The position numbers and the translations under genes were made by a program. Source: Pseudomonas sp. 31-12 (GTDB lineage Bacteria > Pseudomonadota > Gammaproteobacteria > Pseudomonadales > Pseudomonadaceae). From it: a stretch of DNA of 64,000 bases. Positions within the stretch are counted from its first letter, which is position 1; each line of letters starts with the position of its first letter. This document shows, in pieces, positions 46,212 through 55,121 of the stretch. The stretch lies in the NCBI RefSeq assembly GCF_003151075.1, contig NZ_CP029482.1, positions 1,426,001 through 1,490,000 of the forward strand. The letters are read 5' to 3'. Under the pieces are notes generated by a model, which saw nothing but the letters and a program-made list of their open reading frames with translations, ran no database searches and was not told where the DNA came from.

Positions 46212-48803
46212 TTAGACTGCCGGTGCCGTCTCTGTCGCGACCACCGGTTTCGGCAGCGAAGACAGGAACGCCATGATCAGCGCCGCCAGGTACGGCAGCG
46301 ACTGAACCAGCAACATGGTCACCCAGAAGCGCATGTCGTTGCTCGGCATGCCGTTCACCAAGTAAATCCCCAGTGCCGCGCCCCACAACAGCAGCATGAT
46401 GAACACCTCTTCGCGCGCCTCCGAGATCGCCACCCAGAAACCGTGGTTATCGGCGTTCTTCGGTGTGCGGAAAAACGGAATGCTGCTGGTGAAGAAGCCG
46501 TACAGCACCGCTTTGGCGATGGTGTGCGACAACGCCAGGCCGGCCAGTGCCGCGCAGAACGCATCCTTGAGGTTGACCCCCACTGCACGGCGGTAGAGGA
46601 AGATGATCTTGCCGACCTTGAACACGAACAGCGCCAGTGGCGGGATCGCGAAAATCAGCAACGGCGGATCGACCCGCTGCGGCACGATGATCATCGCCGC
46701 CGACCACAACAAGGCGCCCACGGTGAAGAAGATGTTCATGCCGTCCGCGACCCACGGCAACCAGCCCGCGAGGAAGTGGTAACGCTGGCCACGGGTCAGC
46801 TCGGTGCCCTTGCCGCGAAGCAAGCTGGTGGTGTGACGCTTGATGATCTGAATCGCGCCATAGGCCCAGCGGAATCGCTGTTTCTTGAAGTCGATAAAGG
46901 TATCGGGCATCAGGCCTTTGCCATAGCTGGTGTGGTAATACGCCGCCGACAGGCCTTTCTCGAACACGCGCAGACCCAACTCGGCGTCTTCACAGATGCA
47001 CCAGTCGGCCCAGCCCAGTTCCTCGAGCACAGAGCGTCGGGTCATCGTCATGGTGCCGTGCTGGATGATCGCGTCACGGTCGTTGCGGGTGACCATGCCG
47101 ATGTGGAAGAAGCCTTTGTATTCCGCGTAGCACAGCTTTTTGAAGGTGCTTTCGTTCTGGTCGCGGTAATCCTGTGGCGACTGCACCACGGCGATTTTCG
47201 GATCGGCGAAGTGCGGCACCATGTGCTTGAGCCAGTTCGGGTCGACGCAGTAGTCCGAATCGATCACCGCAATGACTTCGGCATCCTTGGCGGTGTGCGG
47301 AATCAGATAATTCAGTGCACCACCCTTGAAACCGGCCAACGGCGCGACGTGGAAGAACTTGAAGCGCGGGCCGAGGGTTTCGCAGTAATCGCGCACCGGT
47401 TCCCAGACCGCCGGGTCCTTGGTGTTGTTGTCGATGATCAGGACTTCGAAGTCCGGATAGTCGAGGTTGGCCAAGGCGTTGAGGGTCTGTTTGACCATCT
47501 CCGGCGGCTCGTTGTAGCAAGGGACGTGGATCGATACCTTCGGTCTGTAGTCCGATTCGCCGACCACCGGCAGGAATTCACGCCGGCGCTTGTGGGTCCA
47601 GACCGCCTCGGCCAGTTCATGCGCCTCGGTCAGTAGCACGATAAAGACCCCGAGTGCGCCGAGTGCGAGTAGGCCCCCGACCGTCAGGCTGAACCAGGTG
47701 CTGTATTGCAGGCTGTAGTCGTAACCGATCCACACCAGCACCGATCCGCAAAGGAAGGCGATAAAGGTCAGGAAGGTGCGGCCGCGTTGACGCAGGGCCG
47801 AGCCGTCGATCATCAGCAGGGTCAGGGACAGCAGCGCCAGGACCACCGAACCGACCGCCAGCACGCGCCATTGCGGGATCGCAACGACCGGGCCTTCGAA
47901 GTTGAATTTCTGCTGGCGTGCGGCGTTGAAAACACCCCAGTAAGCGCCCACCGAACCTTCGTCGCTGGCCTTCCATGGTTGGTCAAACGCTTCGATCACG
48001 AAGTAGTTGAAACCCTGGCGGTTGAGCTTGTTGACCAGTGTGCGCAGGTAAATCGCCTGGTCTGCCGGCGATGCATCGGCACCGCCGCGCATACGACCGT
48101 TGCTCGGCCAGCCGACTTCCGACAGCAACAGCGGTTTTTTCGGGAACATTTTTTTCAGATCACGGGCACGGTCCAGTACGAACTGCCCGGATTGCTCCAT
48201 CGGCACATGTTCCCAGTACGGCAGGACGTGGGCAGCGATCAGGTCGACGTGCTTGGCCAGGCTCGGGTTTTCTTCCCAGACGTGCCATTGCTCGGACGTG
48301 GTCACCGGCACTTTCACCGCCGCGCGAACGCGATCCAGAATAATGCTGAGTTCTGCAGCGGTAATTTCCTTACGGAAGATCGCCTCGTTGCCTACAACCA
48401 CGCGAACCACGCTGCGGGAGGTGTTGGCGAGTTCGATGGCGCGCAGGATCTCACGCTCGTTGCGCTCCTCGTCCGGGCTGATCCAGATACCGAGGGTGAC
48501 CCGCAGACCGAATTCTTCCGCCAGTTTGGGGATGTCTTGCAGGGAGCCGTCGACCGAGTAAGTACGGATGTTGTCCGTCAGCTTGCTCATGATCTCCAGG
48601 TCGCGACGCATTTCATCGTCGGTCGGATACTGCTCTTTTTGTGGGTACTGACCCTGCTGGAACGGCGAGTACGAAAAGCCGGAGATCTGCTCAGGCCAGT
48701 TGGGAGCGGTGACCGGGCGATTGATCAGCGCCCAGAAGCCGGTAAACAAGGCTGCGATGGCGAGCACCACGACCAGGTTGAGTCCAAATTTACGCGATGA
48801 CAT
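46212..48803 (-). CDS. ndvB: NdvB-type beta-glucan synthase with N-terminal GH17 domain
   Basis: An 863-residue membrane protein. TM at about 7-27; a GH17-like domain (about 40-305) with both glutamates in GNE (E140) and SEVGWPS (E229); two or more TMs; a GT2 domain with SIHVPCYNEPP, a VIDSDYCVD metal motif and QRFRWAYG; then C-terminal TMs. It matches P. aeruginosa NdvB, which makes periplasmic cyclic beta-1,3-glucans tied to biofilm tolerance. The GH17 unit probably transfers or cyclises the chain. dapE lies downstream, as in PA1162-PA1163 by memory. Confidence 0.88.
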   Translation of the reverse strand: MSSRKFGLNLVVVLAIAALFTGFWALINRPVTAPNWPEQISGFSYSPFQQGQYPQKEQYPTDDEMRRDLEIMSKLTDNIRTYSVDGSLQDIPKLAEEFGLRVTLGIWISPDEERNEREILRAIELANTSRSVVRVVVGNEAIFRKEITAAELSIILDRVRAAVKVPVTTSEQWHVWEENPSLAKHVDLIAAHVLPYWEHVPMEQSGQFVLDRARDLKKMFPKKPLLLSEVGWPSNGRMRGGADASPADQAIYLRTLVNKLNRQGFNYFVIEAFDQPWKASDEGSVGAYWGVFNAARQQKFNFEGPVVAIPQWRVLAVGSVVLALLSLTLLMIDGSALRQRGRTFLTFIAFLCGSVLVWIGYDYSLQYSTWFSLTVGGLLALGALGVFIVLLTEAHELAEAVWTHKRRREFLPVVGESDYRPKVSIHVPCYNEPPEMVKQTLNALANLDYPDFEVLIIDNNTKDPAVWEPVRDYCETLGPRFKFFHVAPLAGFKGGALNYLIPHTAKDAEVIAVIDSDYCVDPNWLKHMVPHFADPKIAVVQSPQDYRDQNESTFKKLCYAEYKGFFHIGMVTRNDRDAIIQHGTMTMTRRSVLEELGWADWCICEDAELGLRVFEKGLSAAYYHTSYGKGLMPDTFIDFKKQRFRWAYGAIQIIKRHTTSLLRGKGTELTRGQRYHFLAGWLPWVADGMNIFFTVGALLWSAAMIIVPQRVDPPLLIFAIPPLALFVFKVGKIIFLYRRAVGVNLKDAFCAALAGLALSHTIAKAVLYGFFTSSIPFFRTPKNADNHGFWVAISEAREEVFIMLLLWGAALGIYLVNGMPSNDMRFWVTMLLVQSLPYLAALIMAFLSSLPKPVVATETAPAV

Positions 48804-49021
48804 AGTTATTTCAGGTTCCAAAGGCTGTGGAACGAAGGACCGGTCGGCGTGTGCCAAGGGGCGCGCATCCTACACCGGGCATTCCTTGAGCGTATAGCTG
48901 GCAGGGAAATGCCCTACGTTTGGCAATCCCGTTTCGCATAAGTTCTTTCGCTTGTCGCGGTAACTTAGATCTTGTTGCAGTACTAGCCCTATAATGCGCG
49001 CCGGTTTTTGGGGTAATGGTC

Positions 49022-49834
49022 ATGAGTACAGAAGATCCGCGGTTTGCAGGCATCGCCCGTTTGTATGGCATCGACGGCCTGGAGCGCCTGCGCGCAGCCC
49101 ATGTGGCGATCGTCGGCGTCGGTGGCGTCGGTTCCTGGGCGGCGGAAGCCATCGCCCGGTGTGGCGTGGGCGAGATTTCGCTGTTCGACCTCGATGACGT
49201 CTGCGTCAGCAACGCCAACCGTCAGTTGCACGCGCTGGACAGCACCGTCGGCAAACCCAAGGTCGAGGTGATGGCCGAGCGTTTACGCGGTATCAACCCG
49301 GACTGCACGGTGCACGCGGTGGCGGATTTCGTCACGCGCGAAACCATGGCCGAGTACATCACGCCGAACATCGACTGCGTGATCGACTGCATCGACAGCG
49401 TGAATGCGAAAGCGGCGCTGATTGCATGGTGCAAACGCCGCAAGATCCAGATCATCACCACCGGCGGGGCGGGCGGGCAGATCGACCCGACGTTGATCCA
49501 GGTCTGCGACCTGAACCGGACTTTCAATGATCCACTGGCGTCGAAAGTGCGCTCGACCCTGCGCCGGGACTACGGCTTCTCGCGCACCGTCACGCGTCAT
49601 TACAGCGTGCCGTGCGTGTTTTCCACCGAACAACTGCGCTACCCGAAGCCGGATGGCAGCATTTGTCTGCAGAAGAGTTTTGTCGGCGATGGAGTGAAGC
49701 TCGACTGCGCCGGCGGGTTTGGCGCGGTGATGATGGTGACGGCGACGTTCGGCATGGTCGCGGCGACCAAGGCTGTGGATAAGATTGTGGCGGGTGTGCG
49801 GCGGCCGGCGGATCGGGTCAAACCTCAAGTTTGA
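49022..49834 (+). CDS. tcdA: tRNA threonylcarbamoyladenosine dehydratase TcdA
   Basis: A 270-residue E1-like enzyme making cyclic t6A37. It has ATP site GVGGVGSWAAEAIARCG (about 32-48), DLDDVCVSNANRQ and a catalytic CIDSVNAK segment. The ATG at 49022 has GGGG eight bases upstream, better than the ATG at 49016. It is divergent from ndvB and convergent with csdE; the csd neighbours fit its alternative name CsdL, since CsdA-CsdE supply sulfur to it in E. coli. Confidence 0.92.
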   Translation: MSTEDPRFAGIARLYGIDGLERLRAAHVAIVGVGGVGSWAAEAIARCGVGEISLFDLDDVCVSNANRQLHALDSTVGKPKVEVMAERLRGINPDCTVHAVADFVTRETMAEYITPNIDCVIDCIDSVNAKAALIAWCKRRKIQIITTGGAGGQIDPTLIQVCDLNRTFNDPLASKVRSTLRRDYGFSRTVTRHYSVPCVFSTEQLRYPKPDGSICLQKSFVGDGVKLDCAGGFGAVMMVTATFGMVAATKAVDKIVAGVRRPADRVKPQV

Positions 49835-49853
49835 TGGTGTGGTTGATGGCCCT

Positions 49854-49919
49854 CTTCGCGAGCAAGCCCGCTCCCACGTTGGAATGCATTCCCCTGTGGG
49901 AGCGGGCTTGCTCGCGAAG
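49854..49919. repeat. REP inverted pair, tail-to-tail
   Basis: Perfect 24-base arms at 49854-49877 and 49896-49919 (CTTCGCGAGCAAGCCCGCTC type outward), 18 bases apart, between convergent tcdA and csdE. Confidence 0.9.
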
Positions 49920-49923
49920 GCGA

Positions 49924-50328
49924 TTAGCCTGCCAACTCATTCATTCGCTGTAATACAGCATTGAGACCATTACTGCGCGAAGGCGACAGTTGCCGCGAAA
50001 GCCCAAGCTGACTGAACCACTCCGGCAAATCCACCTGCCGCAACTCATCCGCCGACAACCCGTTGACCCGCGCCAGCAGCAAGGCCACCAACCCGCGGAT
50101 CAACCGTGCATCGCTGCTCGCCGCAAACTGCCAGTGACCGTCATCCAGCGAACCCACCAACCACACCTGGCTTTCACAGCCATGCACACGGTTGGCGTCG
50201 ATTTTATCCACATCGTTCAAGGCAGGTAGACGGTCGCCCCATTGCATCAGCAACCGCGCCCGCTGTTCCCAGCCCGGCGCATTCTGAAAGGTTGCTAGTG
50301 CGATAGCGGCATCGGCCGGCAAGCTCAT
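49924..50328 (-). CDS. csdE: SufE-family sulfur acceptor CsdE
   Basis: A 134-residue SufE/CsdE protein. The persulfide-accepting cysteine is C51 in NRVHGCESQVW. It takes sulfur from the CsdA desulfurase encoded just upstream (overlap ATGA) and passes it on. No separate SUF cluster is seen here, so the Csd name is preferred over SufE. Confidence 0.9.
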   Translation of the reverse strand: MSLPADAAIALATFQNAPGWEQRARLLMQWGDRLPALNDVDKIDANRVHGCESQVWLVGSLDDGHWQFAASSDARLIRGLVALLLARVNGLSADELRQVDLPEWFSQLGLSRQLSPSRSNGLNAVLQRMNELAG

Positions 50329-51530
50329 CGCAACAACTCCAGCGCCTGATCCAGCGCTTCAAAGAATCGCTCCAGATCTTCAGAGTCGTTGTACAGCGCC
50401 AACGACACCCGGATCGCCCCGGCCAGCTCGAAGCTTTTGAGCAACGGCATCGCGCAGTGATGTCCGGCGCGCACCGCGATCCCCTGTTCGGTCAGCAAAT
50501 GCGCCAGATCAGAGTTATGCACACCCTCGACGACAAAACTGGCCAACGCCAGTTGCGGCCTGCCCAGCAGCCGAATGCCATTGCGCGCTTCAAGACCTTT
50601 CAACAAATAGTCATGCAGCGCCGCTTCATGGGCAGACACGGCGTCCTGATCAAGCCCCGCCAGATAATCCAGCGTTGCCCCCAGACCGATCACGCTGGCA
50701 ATCGGGGGTGTGCCTGCCTCGAAACCCAATGGGGCAGGGCGAAAGCGTGAACTGTGGTAATCCGCATCCAGCACCATCTCGCCGCCAAACTGCCAATGGC
50801 GCAGTTGTTTGAGCGCTTCATGGCGACCGAACAGCACGCCCAGACCATCGGGGCCATAGAGCTTGTGGCTGGAGAACACATAAAAGTCGCAACCCAGCGC
50901 CTGCACGTCATGCCGGCCATGAACCACGCCTTGCGCGCCATCGACCACGGTCAATGCGTCGTGCGCCTTGGCCATCGCCAGCAAGGCGGGCAAGGGCTGC
51001 CAGGCGCCGAGCACGTTCGATAGCTGACTGACCGCCAGCAAACGGGTGTGCGGAGTGATCAATTGCGCGGCGGCATCAAGGTCGATCAAACCGTCAGCGT
51101 CCAGCGGCAGAATCACCAGTTTCAAGTCGCGACGCAGAGCCAGTTGTTGCCACGGCAGCAAGTTGGCGTGATGCTCCAGGGCGCTGATGACAATCTCATC
51201 GCCCGGGTTTAATAAGTGCTCCAGGCCATACGCCAGGAGGTTCAGCGCGGAAGTCGCGCCGTGGGTAAAGATGATTTGCCCGCAATCGCCGGCATTCAGC
51301 CATTGGGCGACTTTGCTGCGGCTGGCCTCGAACGCCTGGGTGGCATGGGCGCCGGGCAAGTGTTGCGCCCGGTGCACGTTGGCCGCGCCATTGGCGTAGT
51401 AATGCGCCAAAGCGTCCAGCAGGGCTTGAGGTTTTTGCGTGGTAGCGGCGTTGTCCAGATAGGTCTGGTCTTGCCGTTGCAGCGCGGCGATGGCCGGGAA
51501 GTCGGCGCGCCAGGGAGAGGGAATCATCAT
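50325..51530 (-). CDS. csdA: Cysteine desulfurase CsdA (SufS-like)
   Basis: A 401-residue PLP enzyme of class V fold releasing sulfur from cysteine. The PLP lysine is in FSSHKLYGPDGLG (about residue 222) and the reactive cysteine in AGHHCAMP (about 358). The start at 51530 (MMIPSPWRAD) avoids an upstream extension that reads through the nested palindrome. It is coupled to csdE and near tcdA, forming the CSD sulfur-transfer set. Confidence 0.9.
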   Translation of the reverse strand: MMIPSPWRADFPAIAALQRQDQTYLDNAATTQKPQALLDALAHYYANGAANVHRAQHLPGAHATQAFEASRSKVAQWLNAGDCGQIIFTHGATSALNLLAYGLEHLLNPGDEIVISALEHHANLLPWQQLALRRDLKLVILPLDADGLIDLDAAAQLITPHTRLLAVSQLSNVLGAWQPLPALLAMAKAHDALTVVDGAQGVVHGRHDVQALGCDFYVFSSHKLYGPDGLGVLFGRHEALKQLRHWQFGGEMVLDADYHSSRFRPAPLGFEAGTPPIASVIGLGATLDYLAGLDQDAVSAHEAALHDYLLKGLEARNGIRLLGRPQLALASFVVEGVHNSDLAHLLTEQGIAVRAGHHCAMPLLKSFELAGAIRVSLALYNDSEDLERFFEALDQALELLR

Positions 51531-51570
51531 GGTGTTCGGCCCTGTTGAACATGGGCGGATATGCGCCGGA

Positions 51571-51701
51571 CCTGTGGGAGCGGGCTTGTGTGGCGAGGGA
51601 GCTTGCTCCCGCTCGGCTGCGGAGCAGTCGCAAAGCTTTTGGGGCCGCTTCGCGATCCAGCGGGAGCAAGCTCCCTCGCCACACAAGCCCGCTCCCACAG
51701 G
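51571..51701. repeat. Nested 43-bp perfect inverted repeat of two REP classes
   Basis: Arms 51571-51613 and 51659-51701 are exact reverse complements over 43 bases with a 45-base loop. The outer part is the GTGGGAGCGGGCTT REP and the inner part is the GTGGCGAGGGAGCTTGCTCCC class seen at 27627-27749, so the second element lies inside the first. Located between dapD and csdA. Confidence 0.95.
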
Positions 51702-51715
51702 TGTTTATGTGACGC

Positions 51716-52750
51716 TTAGTTGTGAGCGTGCAGCGCTTCGTTCAGTTCGATCGCCGATTTGTGGGTTTTGCATTCCACGGCACCGGTTTCCGAATTGCGG
51801 CGGAACAGCAGGTCAGGCTGACCCGCCAGTTCACGGGCCTTTACGACTTTGACCAGCTGATTTTTTTCATCCAGCAGCGCGACTTTGGTACCGGCAGTCA
51901 CGTACAGGCCCGACTCGACGGTGTTGCGATCGCCCAACGGAATGCCGATACCGGCGTTCGCGCCGATCAGGCAGCCTTCGCCGACCTTTATCACGATGTT
52001 GCCGCCGCCCGACAGGGTGCCCATGGTCGAGCAACCGCCGCCCAGATCCGAGCCCTTGCCGACGAAGACGCCAGCCGATACACGGCCTTCGATCATGCCC
52101 GGGCCTTCGGTGCCGGCGTTGAAGTTGACGAAACCTTCGTGCATCACGGTGGTGCCTTCGCCGACGTAAGCACCCAGACGAATACGCGCCGCGTCAGCGA
52201 TACGCACGCCGGCCGGAACGACGTAGTCGGTCATTTTCGGGAACTTGTCTACCGAGAACACTTCCAGCAACTCACCGCGCAGACGGGCTTCCAGCTGATG
52301 CTCGGCCAGTTCGGCCAGGTCGATGGCGCCCTGGCTGGTCCAGGCCACGTTCGGCAGCAGCGGGAACACGCCCGCCAGGTTCAGGCCATGCGGCTTGACG
52401 AGACGGTGGGACAGCAGGTGCAGTTTGAGGTAAGCCTCAGGCGTGGAGGTCAACTGAGCGTCTTCGGCCAGAATGGTCGCGACCAGCGGCTTGTGGCTCT
52501 CGGCCAGACGGGTCAGCAAAGCAGCTTGTGCAGCGTCGACGCCTTTCAGCGCTTCTGCCAGTTGCGAAGCCTGAGCGGTGGTGAAGGCGATAGCCTGATT
52601 GCCTTCGGCGTAGCCCAGAACTGGTGCGATAGCCGCGACCAGTTCGGCCGATGGGTTAAGCAGTGGCTGTGCGTAAAACACTTCCAGCCATGCGCCTTGA
52701 CGGTTTTGAGTGCCGACACCAAAGGCCAGGCTGAACAGGGTAGTGGACAT
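51716..52750 (-). CDS. dapD: Tetrahydrodipicolinate N-succinyltransferase
   Basis: A 344-residue acyltransferase that succinylates tetrahydrodipicolinate in DAP/lysine synthesis. The left-handed beta-helix hexapeptide region (about 175-290; EGTTVMHEGFVNFNAGTEG, LIGANAGIGIPLGDRN) is clear and the length fits the Pseudomonas type. It lies 33 bases downstream of the arsC-like gene and near dapC and dapE of the same pathway in this window. Confidence 0.96.
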   Translation of the reverse strand: MSTTLFSLAFGVGTQNRQGAWLEVFYAQPLLNPSAELVAAIAPVLGYAEGNQAIAFTTAQASQLAEALKGVDAAQAALLTRLAESHKPLVATILAEDAQLTSTPEAYLKLHLLSHRLVKPHGLNLAGVFPLLPNVAWTSQGAIDLAELAEHQLEARLRGELLEVFSVDKFPKMTDYVVPAGVRIADAARIRLGAYVGEGTTVMHEGFVNFNAGTEGPGMIEGRVSAGVFVGKGSDLGGGCSTMGTLSGGGNIVIKVGEGCLIGANAGIGIPLGDRNTVESGLYVTAGTKVALLDEKNQLVKVVKARELAGQPDLLFRRNSETGAVECKTHKSAIELNEALHAHN

Positions 52751-52783
52751 GTTGATACCTCTAACAAAATGGAACGGGCTGCC

Positions 52784-53146
52784 TTACTTGAGCGCTGCCG
52801 CGTAGATATCTGGCTTGAAGCCAATCAGGGTTCGGTCACCGAGATCGAGCACCGGGCGCTTGATCATCGAGGGTTGTGCGAGCATCAGTTCGATCGCTTT
52901 CGCTTGGTCGAGATCGGCTTTGCGTTCGTCGTCGAGTTTGCGAAAGGTTGTGCCTGCACGGTTCAACACCACTTGCCAGCCGTGCTCGTCGCACCATTGG
53001 TTCAGGTGTTCACGGTCGATTCCGGCCGTCTTGTAATCATGGAAGTCATAGCTGACAGCGTGTTCATCGAGCCAGGTGCGCGCCTTTTTCATGGTGTCGC
53101 AGGCTTTGATGCCGAAAAGGTGCAACGTTTTGCTTGAAACGGTCAA
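52784..53146 (-). CDS. ArsC/Spx-family reductase (YffB-like)
   Basis: A 120-residue thioredoxin-fold protein with FGIKACDTMKKA (single active-site cysteine) and RPVLDLGDRTLIGFKPD near the end, matching YffB rather than true arsenate reductase. The start is a TTG at 53146, with GGGGG seven bases before; no ATG gives a sensible N-terminus. It is likely cotranscribed with dapD. The substrate is unknown; a role in arsenate reduction is not implied. Confidence 0.85.
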   Translation of the reverse strand: MTVSSKTLHLFGIKACDTMKKARTWLDEHAVSYDFHDYKTAGIDREHLNQWCDEHGWQVVLNRAGTTFRKLDDERKADLDQAKAIELMLAQPSMIKRPVLDLGDRTLIGFKPDIYAAALK

Positions 53147-53615
53147 GGAATTGCCCCCTTTGCAGGTGCTGGAAATTAAAGGTGACGGATTATGCCATGA
53201 CCGAGCGGTTTCGCGTCGGCCGTGGTTGTCATGCCACCGCAAAACCTGTGGGAGCGGTGTGTCAGGACGATGCGGCATGGGCTCAACAGCCAGCCCGCAG
53301 TCTAAGTAGCTAATATGGCACTTCAATGCTGTCAATCGCCTGGGCGCCGCGTTTTATGCAAACCGCCTGCAACGTCCGGGTTCGCTTTGGTTGGCAATAA
53401 CAGGCGTGTATCACTGGCCAACGCCGATGTGGCGTTCGTAAAAGGCGCCGCGGGCGCAGCGCCTGGAGTTGTATAGTCTCTGTCGTCATCACCAGATGGG
53501 TGATGACGTATTACAAGAGGTGTCGTGTGGGCCGGATTTGAGTGAGACCAATCCAGGATCGGTCAAATAGGCCTCCAAGGCCAATAGCGAGGTGACTCAG
53601 GCTGCTGGGCCTGAA
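53147..53615. other. Gene-free interval with REP remnant and perfect hairpin
   Basis: This 469-base stretch separates the arsC-like gene from the protease pair. It holds a truncated REP (CCTGTGGGAGCGG, 53245-53257) with no partner and a perfect hairpin CGTCATCACC / GGTGATGACG (53484-53508) with loop AGATG. A weak stem GACTCAGGC / GCCTGAATC lies near 53593-53616. No gene is supported; a 60-codon minus frame at 53310-53492 has no ribosome site. Confidence 0.6.
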
Positions 53616-54362
53616 TCAGACGGCGTCGATCGATCGAAACTTCGGATAGGCTTTGCGCATGACTCGCCTGTCCAGCATGCTGATTTTTGTGTTGATACCC
53701 ACCTCCCAATCCTCAGTCGTCAACTCGTTCGGAACCGGGTAGTGCATGATCGAATCCTTATCGTAGGGGCCCGATAAATAGTCGCTGCCTTGAAGGGGCG
53801 TCAGGACATTAAGGTCCGTGTCTTCATCGGTCCACCCATAGTTGGTTTTATAAAATTCGTAGACTTTCGGTTTGTCCCAGGGAATGTTTGCCTTTGGGTG
53901 TTGCTGCTCGTGCTTTAGCCCCAGTGCGTGACCGAACTCGTGCAGCACGGTTGCTTCGAATTCTGGATGGTCCATTTCAATGTTCAGATTCAGCGTCGGC
54001 TGGTGTTGTTCGTACAACAGCGCATCGGTTCCCACTGCGGAGTCGTTGGTTGCGCTGTATGTGGAAATCCTGATCTCGCTTTCACCGTCATCAACAAATT
54101 CGAAGTGCAAGTTGACTGAGGGTTGCCATTGTTTGATCAACGCTTCGATGGCTAGCCGTTTCGTTTGAGTTGGAGTATCCACGAACGCGATTCTTAACGT
54201 CCGGCCGTTACCCCAGAATTTGCTCCAGATGCCGATGGCGCGCTTGGTACGTCGACCCGCAGAAGAGGGTTGGGCGTTGCGGGGGTTTTCCAGGATGGCT
54301 GCGTCGTAAGAGGCGAGTTCATCAATGGGGTGGATTGTTTTGCATGGAGTAATAGAGTGCAT
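53616..54362 (-). CDS. Astacin-like zinc metalloprotease
   Basis: A 248-residue M12A-type protease. Zinc motif HEFGHALGLKHE (H141, E142, H145, H151) and a Met-turn SIMHY (204-208) are intact; GRTLRIAFVDTP (about 53-64) resembles the N-terminal strand of the paralogue upstream. There is no signal peptide, unlike most secreted astacins, and the first 45 residues could act as a pro-segment or be unstructured. It is 111 bases from its paralogue. Composition is less GC-rich than the core. Substrate and export route are unknown. Confidence 0.8.
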   Translation of the reverse strand: MHSITPCKTIHPIDELASYDAAILENPRNAQPSSAGRRTKRAIGIWSKFWGNGRTLRIAFVDTPTQTKRLAIEALIKQWQPSVNLHFEFVDDGESEIRISTYSATNDSAVGTDALLYEQHQPTLNLNIEMDHPEFEATVLHEFGHALGLKHEQQHPKANIPWDKPKVYEFYKTNYGWTDEDTDLNVLTPLQGSDYLSGPYDKDSIMHYPVPNELTTEDWEVGINTKISMLDRRVMRKAYPKFRSIDAV

Positions 54363-54473
54363 GATTAACTTACTTGTCGTTCGCTTGCTGAGGTTTTGTC
54401 CGTTGGCGTAAGAACAGGGACTTTGTTTTTGATGGCCATAACAAATTAACTGCGTTCTGTGAAAGCCGGCAAC

Positions 54474-55121
54474 TTACTCATTGTCAGGATGCGGATAAGC
54501 CTTCGCCATGAAAGCCTTGTCTTTTTCGCTGAGATCAAAATTGAGAAAAACCTGGAAGTCACCTTCGGTCCAGGATTGCTGGATGACGTAGTGCATGATT
54601 GACTTTCGGTCGTACTCTGAATAAACGCTTGCGTCGGGGGCTGCGCGATCCAGGTACCATTGGTGCAGTCTTTCTCGCGTCACTCTGGCGCGGTAGTTGT
54701 CTTCTTCAGGGTTGTCGGTTATTCCATGTTGCGCATAAAGGGCTGACGTGTTCCAGGGGATGTTTGCCGTCGGGTGGGTCTGCTCATGTTCTGCCCCCAG
54801 CATATGTCCGAATTCATGCATCACATTGGCTGCAAAATAACGAGCGTGGATGGGTGAGTGTGGCCAGAGCCTCATTGTCGGCTCATCTGCAGATAACAGT
54901 GCATCTGTGCCGACTTTAGACGAGAACGTTCCTTCCTCGCTCAGTATGCGGATGTCGCCTTCTTTACCTTCGACGAATTCGAATTTCAAGTTGATGTGCG
55001 GCAGCCAATGGTTGGCTGCAAAGATGGTCGCGGCTTTAAATTCTTCGGTGCCATTGAGAAAGGCGATGCGAAGAGTGCGGCCGGGAGGCCAGAACTTGGA
55101 AGGATTTTTCTTGGCCCACAT
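54474..55121 (-). CDS. Astacin-like zinc metalloprotease, paralogue
   Basis: A 215-residue paralogue lacking most of the N-terminal extension: it starts almost at the fold (WPPGRTLRIAFLNGTEEFKA). Zinc motif HEFGHMLGAEHE (H102, E103, H106, H112) and Met-turn SIMHY (174-178) are intact. No signal peptide. AGGAG lies about ten bases upstream. Its ATG overlaps the stop of a 37-codon ORF (TAATG), so expression may be coupled. Located between dapC and the arsC-dapD pair, an apparent insertion point in a housekeeping run. Confidence 0.8.
   Translation of the reverse strand: MWAKKNPSKFWPPGRTLRIAFLNGTEEFKAATIFAANHWLPHINLKFEFVEGKEGDIRILSEEGTFSSKVGTDALLSADEPTMRLWPHSPIHARYFAANVMHEFGHMLGAEHEQTHPTANIPWNTSALYAQHGITDNPEEDNYRARVTRERLHQWYLDRAAPDASVYSEYDRKSIMHYVIQQSWTEGDFQVFLNFDLSEKDKAFMAKAYPHPDNE

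Noticed and set aside
51571..51701. CRISPR-like repeats
   Set aside because: Repeats occur as inverted pairs scattered between genes, not as regularly spaced direct repeats with unique spacers, and no cas gene is seen.
53310..53492. A 60-codon minus-strand frame in the arsC-protease interval
   Set aside because: No ribosome site, arginine-rich composition and no similarity to a recognised family.
54365..54439. A 24-codon ORF before the second protease
   Set aside because: No Shine-Dalgarno upstream; noted only as a parallel to the stronger 37-codon ORF.
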